Below, piece after piece: positions 23,966-29,542 of a stretch of 29,542 bases of DNA (the first letter of the stretch is position 1; every line of letters begins with the position of its first letter). The DNA is taken from positions 1-29,542 of the forward strand of contig CAJUJY010000045.1 of assembly GCA_910586555.1 (NCBI GenBank), written 5' to 3'. Under the pieces are notes generated by a model. That model ran no database searches and was not told the DNA's origin. It was given only the letters and a program-made list of their open reading frames with translations. Source of the DNA: an uncultured Lachnospiraceae bacterium. GTDB lineage: Bacteria > Bacillota > Clostridia > Lachnospirales > Lachnospiraceae. Made by a program: the position numbers and the translations under genes.

Positions 23966-24050
23966 AGTATATCATGGTTATTTTTATAGTACTATTGCAC
24001 AAAGTCACAAAGTTTCTTTTAAAGTTTTGTGAATTTTATACAAAAACCCA
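23966..24050 (-). promoter_or_regulatory. Promoter and conserved upstream region of the large galactanase gene
   Basis: On minus the -10 is TATACT (23966-23971). No good -35 is found 16-18 bp upstream. Instead an imperfect inverted repeat (CACAAA...TTTGTG type, about 24005-24032) lies upstream and is kept in the paralogue's promoter. This suggests an activator-dependent promoter. Confidence 0.5.
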
Positions 24051-24082
24051 TTGCTTTTATTGTACAATATTTTCATTCCACT

Positions 24083-24121
24083 AAAAAAGACAGCCTGCTT
24101 TTACTTATCCAGCCAGGCTGC
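24083..24121 (-). terminator. Intrinsic terminator between the two galactanase genes
   Basis: On minus CAGCCTG (24114-24120) pairs with CAGGCTG (24091-24097), followed by TCTTTTTTAG. It lies about 215 bp after the stop of the 24335-28588 gene and just before the upstream control region of the next galactanase. A longer-looped GCTGGCAG/CTGCCAGC hairpin at about 24260-24312 is closer to the stop but has no U-tract. The gene-free gap 23853-24334 otherwise holds only the promoter and operator elements. Confidence 0.6.
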
Positions 24122-24334
24122 CATGTATTGTTACATTTGTTTATACCAGTCTTATATGGTATAAAGCAATTTCCAGTTATATATTATATAAGTCCTGTAA
24201 ATATATAGTTTCAACCCGTTTACCGCAATTTAAGAAACAGGACATAATATACAATTTGCTGCTGGCAGACATGTGGTGCTGCTTACATTTTTACTTCCAA
24301 TGCTGCCAGCCTTGTTTATTTTTACTTATTATTT

Positions 24335-27300
24335 TTATTTAACTACTATAATTTTCTTAACTGTCCTGGACTTGCCACCTGCAAGTTTAATCTGTACAGT
24401 TATCACAGCCTTTCCACTATCTTTTGCTTTTACAATGCCATCTTTTGATACTGTTGCAATTTTACTGTCAGATGATTTATATATAACTACTGCTGCCTGG
24501 TTTGCATAAGGCACTTTTGCATCAAGCCCTGTTCTTTTTGCAAGGCCTGCCGCAAGGTTTGTGCTTATCTTTATGTTTCCGCCTTTTTTAACAGATGTTT
24601 TGTTAAATAACACTTTTGAAGCACCAAGCAGTGTTTTAATATTTTTACCACTTAACTCCTTATTTGTAATTATATAATCCTTACCACTATAAGCTTCAAA
24701 GGCTGACATGCCATAACTTAGTACTTTGCTTTTACTATTTGCTATTTCATCAAGCTTTCCTGTACCAATGTTATAACAATATACATATACACTATCCCCT
24801 GCCTTTAGCTGTGGAAGCAGCACAGGCGCTGTTATTTTAAGCCCTATTCCATCTTTTGTTTTATTATCTGCAAGTGATACAGCATATGCATTTTCTGTTT
24901 TTATATTGTTAGATAACAAAATATCTTGTACTTTGGATTTAACCCCGGATGCAAGCCCTGTAACCTGTCCTGTTTTTACAGCTACATTAATATCACCTGA
25001 CATTTTTTTAAGTTCACTTTGTGGTATTGTAACAGTATAAGACTTTGAAGGGTCTTCATTTACAAGTTTTACAACCAGTTTCCTTCCATCTTTTATTGCA
25101 CTGGATATACTTTCTTTTGTTACTTTAACCTTATTAATGGATACATTGTTATAATCTGGAACTATTACTTTTACCAGGATTTTAGGCCTGCCATTATTTT
25201 TAACACCAGTTACTGCCTGTGGTTCAACACACAGATCCACATTTTTAATATTTGATTCTTTTAAACCTTCTATAAAGCTTTCTGGTATTGTTTTTCTTAC
25301 AGAATTGTCATTGTTAATGCTTGAAACACCTATATAAAGTACTGCCCCTGCGTCCATTACAGTATCATCTGTACCATAAGTAGTTGTTATAACCAGTGAA
25401 GCATTAATATCTGTGCTTTCTAGTTTTTCTGTTACTACAGTCATGCTTTCCAGTTCTTCTGTTACAGTTTCCTTAACATCTTCCGTGCCATCTGGTTTTT
25501 TAACTCTTTCAATGGTTATTGTTTTATCTTCTTCAGATGTAGTAGTAATTTCTGTAATTGTCCCTGTGTCTTCATCTGTTATAATGCCAGAAGGATCTTG
25601 TGTCTGTGCTGGTGTACTTGTATTTCCTGCTGTTGCTGCTGGTGTAATGCCTGGCGCAGGTGCCTGGCTTGCTGCTGGTGCTCCTGATGGCATGGTGCTT
25701 GTTTGTGGCGCAATGCTTTCTGATGGTGTGCCTGATGGCGCAGTGCTTGCCTGTGGCACCTGTGTACCCTGTCCTCCTCCTGGTGTATTAATATTATATG
25801 GAGGGTTTATTATAGCAGGAATAGTACTTCCCATATATAAGAATACATCATCAATAGTGCCCCACATTCCAGCAGGCCCTTTTACAGATATTGTAATTGA
25901 CAGTGTATCACCTGCTTTTGCCTCTACTTCTTCTGTCTTTGGCTGCTGCCAGGTTTTCCACCCCTGTAATGACGCAAAAGCCTTCCTAGAAACTTTAGTA
26001 TTGTCATTAGCCAGTGTAACTGATATTTCTTCAATGCCCTTTCCGTCACCTCCCTGGATATAAGCATAGGCCAGGTATTTGCCAGCTTTTGTTATTTTAA
26101 CATTTTGCGAAACTGTAAAATCCTGTTCTTCACTGCTCCAGAAATGGAGCGCCCTTTTACCGCTTCTTATATCACTTTCATCTAATTTATCAGCGCCATT
26201 TCCCTTAACTGTCCATGAATCACCAAGTTTTTCATAATCATCTTCAAACCCGCCATTTTTTAACAGGTTTTCAGGTAAAACTTCTACTGTGCAGGATATA
26301 CTAATTACAGATGTTTTATTATCATCACTTGTATAACTTATGGTACCATTAACTTTATATGTACCTGTTTTATTTGCAGAAACAATACTGTCAATGCCAG
26401 ATTTGTCCCACTGTACTGTAAGCCAGTCACTGTCACCATTATTAAATGTTACTTCTGCCTTCTGGGGAAGTTTTATTTCCTGCCCTATAATGCTTTCAAT
26501 ATATGGGTTTGCCACTGCGTCAAGACGCTTAGGTGCAGCCGCACCTGTATTAACATATTTAAATACATTTAATGAGGCAAGTGGTTTTCCTGTAAAGTCA
26601 AAAAGTGCCTGGTTGTCTACTGCTGAACCCCCATACCACTTGCCAGCGTCTTCAGGGTCATATTCACTAGCAGCACTTGCTGCCCATCCAGAACCATACT
26701 GTTCCCATGCTGCTTTATTTGCTATAAGTGTATCTGCTGCATCCTGGCTGTCTTTATTATAAATATTTACAGGAAGCCATGCTGGTTCCCAGTACATTAC
26801 CCCAATACCTGCATCTCCTACATTATGTATTGCCTGCATTACACTACGTATTTCATCTGCCTGGCCTTGTACTGTAAAGTTATAGTCCATGCCCTCAACA
26901 GAAAGATTGTCATTAGAGCCTTCACGTACTGTATTATTATGCCCGTCACCATCTTTTAATGTTGATGCCCATGATGTTTCCGCTACCATTACTTTTTTCC
27001 CATAGGTATCTGCTATATTTTTTAATACAGAAGTTAAGTTTGCAGTTGTACCGTGCCAGTACGGGTAATATGATGAAGCAAAAATATCATAGTCAACATT
27101 ATTATCATTAAGTTTTTTAGCTATACCAGCATAGTGTCCTGCCATTTCAGGATTTGTAAAATGGAGGGCTACAAGTATTTCCTTATCCTTTGTCTGTGCG
27201 GTTTCACGTACTGCTTTACTGCCTGCATTAAAGATTTTAGCCATATTAACCCATGACTCGTTACCACTTTCGCCACATATGCCTTGTGTGGTTTCATTTC

Positions 27301-28588
27301 CCACTTGTACCATTCCAACATCTACACCTGCATCAATAAGTTCTGACAGGCTGGTTTTAGTAAATTCTTCTACTGCTGTTTCTTTCTGCTCTATTGTATA
27401 ATTTTCCCACTCTTTAGGTGCTTTCTGTTTGCCTGGGTCTGCCCAGAAATCAGAATAATGGAAGTCAATTAATACTTTCATTCCTGCATTAGTTGCCCAT
27501 TTGCCTATAGTTTTAGCTTTTTCAATATCATTATTGCCTCCGCCATAGCCTTTCCCATCACTGTTATATGGGTTATTCCATACACGTATACGGATATAAT
27601 TAACACCTGCTTCCTTAAACTGTGCAAAAAACTCTTCATTACTGGTTTCTTTGCCGTTCCAGTCACGGAATTTAACACCACTTTCTATAAGGCTTATATA
27701 AGAGGAAACATCAACACCTTTAATAAAATCTTTACTTAAACCATTAATTTTTTCAACATAAATATCTGCATTTTGTACAATAGAAGCATCTGACAAATTA
27801 TTCTTTGCACTTTCAATCTGGTTGTATGCAGATATTATTTCTTGCAAACCTGCGTTTTCATCTTCAAGGACTTTACTGGCAGAAGTTAATGCTTCCTGTA
27901 AAACTGCCCATGTATCTTTTGTATAATCATTTTCATCTAATGCTTTTACCTGTGTTACCAGGGATTTAAGTTCTTCCTTTCTGGCAGCAAGCTGTTCACT
28001 GCCAGAAACAGATTTAGCAAGGGACAAATTGTCAACAGCCACCCATGCACCTGCCTCACTGTTAATTAAAAAACCTGTTTTATAATTTGTTCTGGCCTCC
28101 TCCAGTGAAAAGGAAAAAGAAAAATGCTGGAAACTGTCTGTTACATTAAATTCTTCTTTGGAAACATTAGTACTGTCACCATTATACAGTTTAATTGTTG
28201 TAGTTTTATTATTAGTTTCTTTTATATCACCACTAACTGTATAATCACCTGCCTCCAGTGAAGCAATTTCCTGGTACATATTTACAGTACCAGCACCATT
28301 TCCATAAAAAATTCCAAGACCGCTGGATGTGTTATTAGCAGCATCTGGGTTATAATCAATTACAGTTGCTGCATTCCATGTTTCTTCTCCAAACTTCCAG
28401 ACAGGATTATCCCCCCAAAGCTTTTCACCTTCATTATCACCAAGGTCACCATCTGTAAATAAATTGTCCTCTATGCCTGCTGCCCTGGCATTTGCTGGTG
28501 TTAAAAACCCCCAGTTACATCCAGGCTGTGTAACCGCCATAGCTGTGCAAAGCAGTACAGCAGCCGCACGTTTTCCAAATTTCTCCAT
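24335..28588 (-). CDS. Secreted single-domain GH53 endo-beta-1,4-galactanase
   Basis: A 1417-residue exported paralogue of the large galactanase. Order: signal peptide (about 1-36, near ANARA-AG); N-terminal carbohydrate-binding-like beta-sandwich (38-192) different from that of the paralogue; FIVAR-like helices (196-268); GH53 (about 283-678) with acid/base Glu432 (VGNE) and nucleophile Glu537 (VAETSW); Big_4 (686-770); CBM61-like module (772-918); a Pro/Ser/Thr/Ala/Gln linker (925-1000) without PEVTP repeats; and the shared C-terminal region (1004-1417) ending in a Big_2-like fold. The ATG at 28588 is chosen over one 14 codons upstream because it has GGAGG and begins the signal peptide. A Cys at residue 24 does not sit in a proper lipobox. 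Confidence 0.92.
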   Translation of the reverse strand: MEKFGKRAAAVLLCTAMAVTQPGCNWGFLTPANARAAGIEDNLFTDGDLGDNEGEKLWGDNPVWKFGEETWNAATVIDYNPDAANNTSSGLGIFYGNGAGTVNMYQEIASLEAGDYTVSGDIKETNNKTTTIKLYNGDSTNVSKEEFNVTDSFQHFSFSFSLEEARTNYKTGFLINSEAGAWVAVDNLSLAKSVSGSEQLAARKEELKSLVTQVKALDENDYTKDTWAVLQEALTSASKVLEDENAGLQEIISAYNQIESAKNNLSDASIVQNADIYVEKINGLSKDFIKGVDVSSYISLIESGVKFRDWNGKETSNEEFFAQFKEAGVNYIRIRVWNNPYNSDGKGYGGGNNDIEKAKTIGKWATNAGMKVLIDFHYSDFWADPGKQKAPKEWENYTIEQKETAVEEFTKTSLSELIDAGVDVGMVQVGNETTQGICGESGNESWVNMAKIFNAGSKAVRETAQTKDKEILVALHFTNPEMAGHYAGIAKKLNDNNVDYDIFASSYYPYWHGTTANLTSVLKNIADTYGKKVMVAETSWASTLKDGDGHNNTVREGSNDNLSVEGMDYNFTVQGQADEIRSVMQAIHNVGDAGIGVMYWEPAWLPVNIYNKDSQDAADTLIANKAAWEQYGSGWAASAASEYDPEDAGKWYGGSAVDNQALFDFTGKPLASLNVFKYVNTGAAAPKRLDAVANPYIESIIGQEIKLPQKAEVTFNNGDSDWLTVQWDKSGIDSIVSANKTGTYKVNGTISYTSDDNKTSVISISCTVEVLPENLLKNGGFEDDYEKLGDSWTVKGNGADKLDESDIRSGKRALHFWSSEEQDFTVSQNVKITKAGKYLAYAYIQGGDGKGIEEISVTLANDNTKVSRKAFASLQGWKTWQQPKTEEVEAKAGDTLSITISVKGPAGMWGTIDDVFLYMGSTIPAIINPPYNINTPGGGQGTQVPQASTAPSGTPSESIAPQTSTMPSGAPAASQAPAPGITPAATAGNTSTPAQTQDPSGIITDEDTGTITEITTTSEEDKTITIERVKKPDGTEDVKETVTEELESMTVVTEKLESTDINASLVITTTYGTDDTVMDAGAVLYIGVSSINNDNSVRKTIPESFIEGLKESNIKNVDLCVEPQAVTGVKNNGRPKILVKVIVPDYNNVSINKVKVTKESISSAIKDGRKLVVKLVNEDPSKSYTVTIPQSELKKMSGDINVAVKTGQVTGLASGVKSKVQDILLSNNIKTENAYAVSLADNKTKDGIGLKITAPVLLPQLKAGDSVYVYCYNIGTGKLDEIANSKSKVLSYGMSAFEAYSGKDYIITNKELSGKNIKTLLGASKVLFNKTSVKKGGNIKISTNLAAGLAKRTGLDAKVPYANQAAVVIYKSSDSKIATVSKDGIVKAKDSGKAVITVQIKLAGGKSRTVKKIIVVK
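27145..27481 (-). repeat. 337-bp tract identical to 21230-21566
   Basis: This is the partner of the identical tract in the large galactanase and encodes residues about 370-482, including the acid/base Glu432. The flanking GH53 sequence differs at many silent sites. Confidence 0.85.
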
Positions 28589-28646
28589 AATAATGCCTCC
28601 ATTTCCTTTTATTGTCTTACAGCTACACACTTTGCCACTAAAATGC

Positions 28647-28658
28647 GCAACCGATTGT
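28647..28658. promoter_or_regulatory. LacI-type operator of the single-domain galactanase gene
   Basis: GCAACCGATTGT fits RCAAYCGRTTGY and lies 12 bp downstream of the -10 box, as in the paralogue. A repressor bound here would block transcription start, and inducer (galactan breakdown sugar) release is the expected logic. No LacI-family gene is in the window. Confidence 0.6.
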
Positions 28659-28670
28659 TCTGATGCTATT

Positions 28671-28757
28671 AGTATAACATGGATATTTTTACAGGGCTAT
28701 TGCATAAAGTTACAAAATTTCCTTTTATGTTTTGTAGATTTTGCATAAAAAAGTTGT
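28671..28757 (-). promoter_or_regulatory. Promoter and conserved upstream region of the single-domain galactanase gene
   Basis: On minus the -10 is TATACT (28671-28676), with no recognisable -35. Upstream, ACAAAA (28712-28717) and TTTTGT (28730-28735) are inverted arms, and TTGCATAAA occurs at about 28700 and 28740. The whole block aligns with 23966-24050. Confidence 0.5.
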
Positions 28758-28786
28758 ACTTTTATTGTGAAATTATTATATCCGTT

Positions 28787-29365
28787 TTATAGCTCAGGTT
28801 TTTCTGTTATTTCCTGTAATATCTCCATAACTTTTCCATAAGATATTCCTTCCCTGGCGGCATAGTTAAGTACAGATAAAAGCTGTTCTTTAATATAGTT
28901 TGCAGGTTCATCTTTTGTTATAGCAATAATAATTTTTACCTTGTTCCATTTTCCAGAAAATCCAGGCATTTTTTCCAGTAACTGTCCTAGTGGCATACAG
29001 GAAGTTAAAACTTCCCTGGCACCGGCCTGGTATAAAATTTCTTCCATTGCCTTTTTTTCAACTTCTGTAATCCATTCTGGAATACATACTGCAACTGGCT
29101 GGCGTATAAGCAGCTTTTTTCCCCATACTTTATTTAACAGGCATTTAAACAGACCTGCGGCTGCTACATAGTCTGCGGCAGCACCCATATGCAATGGTGA
29201 TATTATTTTTATATTACCTTCATTTCCTGTAATATAACTGGCTTCTTCACCATATGCCACTATTTTTCCACTTACTGTATTAACAGCTAACAAAGATTTT
29301 TCTTTTAATACTATTCCTTTACCTTGTATATAAATAATAATATCTGCTGGTTCAAATAAATCCAT
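28787..29365 (-). CDS. Truncated MreB-like actin-fold protein
   Basis: A 192-residue protein matching the N-terminal half of MreB/Mbl (normally about 335 residues). Aligned parts are IIIYIQGKGIVLKEKSLLAV (10-29), GNIKIISPLHMGAAADY (50-66; PLKDGVIADF in MreB) and VCIPEWITEVEKK to AGAREV (93-118). The phosphate-binding DLGTANT loop is replaced by DLFEPAD, the EEPMAAAIGAG loop is lost, and the whole second actin half is missing. ATP binding and normal filament formation are therefore unlikely. The last 60 residues are unlike MreB and hydrophilic. The start at 29365 has GGGGG about 10 bases upstream. It may be a regulatory remnant that still touches MreB filaments or the elongation machinery. It ends about 200 bp before the galactanase start. 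Confidence 0.75.
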   Translation of the reverse strand: MDLFEPADIIIYIQGKGIVLKEKSLLAVNTVSGKIVAYGEEASYITGNEGNIKIISPLHMGAAADYVAAAGLFKCLLNKVWGKKLLIRQPVAVCIPEWITEVEKKAMEEILYQAGAREVLTSCMPLGQLLEKMPGFSGKWNKVKIIIAITKDEPANYIKEQLLSVLNYAAREGISYGKVMEILQEITEKPEL

Positions 29366-29373
29366 AAATAATA

Positions 29374-29403
29374 CCCCCATAGAAACTATATCTTCTATGG
29401 GGG
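29374..29403. repeat. Perfect 11-bp palindrome over the MreB-like gene start of transcription
   Basis: CCCCCATAGAA and TTCTATGGGGG flank an 8-bp loop. The palindrome lies directly after the -10 box and contains the GGGGG ribosome site in its gene-proximal arm. It could be a repressor operator, or a 5' hairpin that hides the ribosome site. Confidence 0.7.
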
Positions 29404-29405
29404 AT

Positions 29406-29434
29406 ATTATATCCTGTTTAGCATATTATGGCAA
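29406..29434 (-). promoter_or_regulatory. Promoter of the MreB-like gene
   Basis: On minus TTGCCA (29429-29434) and TATAAT (29406-29411) are separated by 17 bp. Transcription should start near 29398, inside the palindrome. Confidence 0.7.
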
Positions 29435-29452
29435 TATACTTTTTAACCTCAT

Positions 29453-29515
29453 TAAGTAAGCCCTTTAAAATTCACGCTTCTTAAGCAGTGGGTTTGGTTT
29501 ACCAGGGCTTACTTA
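29453..29515 (+). repeat. Structured intergenic repeat, copy R2
   Basis: TAAGTAAGCCC (29453-29463) and GGGCTTACTTA (29505-29515) are perfect 11-bp inverted ends, with an inner CAC-GCTT-CTT-AAGC-A-GTG hairpin. It is followed by TGGCAGG...CCTGCCA, which runs to the end of the window. The sequence is closest to R1. Confidence 0.75.
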
Positions 29516-29542
29516 GTCTGGCAGGGGTTCAAGCTCCTGCCA

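Noticed and set aside
24335..28588. Lipoprotein reading of the single-domain galactanase (Cys24)
   Set aside because: The residues before the Cys (VTQPGC) do not form a lipobox, and a normal signal peptidase I site follows at ANARA.

Overview
The window reads as a low-GC Gram-positive anaerobe of the Clostridia, most plausibly a gut or rumen Lachnospiraceae. The evidence is AT-rich coding sequence, strong GGAGG-type ribosome sites, sigma-A promoters, two large secreted galactanases with Big_4, FIVAR and CBM-like modules, and a rubredoxin/FMN glutamate-synthase-like protein. The species cannot be fixed from sequence alone. Of 18 protein genes, 17 are on the minus strand; only the MATE transporter at the left edge is on plus. 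No tRNA, rRNA, insertion sequence, CRISPR array or phage gene was seen.

Left part (1-5700): a MATE-family efflux protein, then on minus a small P-loop kinase-like protein, a GH31 alpha-glycosidase (alpha-xylosidase/alpha-glucosidase type) and a Gfo/Idh/MocA oxidoreductase. A structured intergenic repeat of about 55-63 bp occurs three times in the window: after the MATE gene, after the GH31 gene and at the right edge.

Middle left (5843-10610): a compact minus-strand gene set. It holds a rubredoxin-fused FMN glutamate-synthase-like protein, a PP-loop PAPS-reductase/DUF3440 (IbrA-like) protein, a ParB/Srx-fold (IbrB-like) protein, and an MTA/SAH-type deaminase whose start overlaps the end of the ParB-like gene. 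A plus-strand promoter, short transcript and near-perfect terminator between this set and the next define a probable unannotated small RNA of about 75 nt.

Middle (10835-17801): from a clear promoter near 16050, a small secreted protein, a lipoprotein with a Cys/His cluster, a large polytopic membrane protein and an ABC ATPase lie end to end, followed by a divergent HAM1/RdgB-like NTP pyrophosphatase. The layout (exported small protein plus large membrane protein plus ATPase) recalls lactococcin-972-type cassettes, but the homology is unproven. Upstream are an orphan LytTR DNA-binding protein with a TTG start and an acidic protein of unknown function.

Right part (17949-29365): two paralogous secreted GH53 endo-beta-1,4-galactanases. 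One has two complete GH53 domains (1967 aa); the other has one (1417 aa). Both share the same unusual C-terminal half and the same upstream control region, including a LacI-type palindrome just downstream of the -10 box. A 337-bp stretch is identical between the second GH53 domain of the large enzyme and the GH53 domain of the other, which points to recent gene conversion. At the right edge is a truncated, catalytically stripped MreB-like actin-fold protein, with a perfect palindrome over its transcription start.
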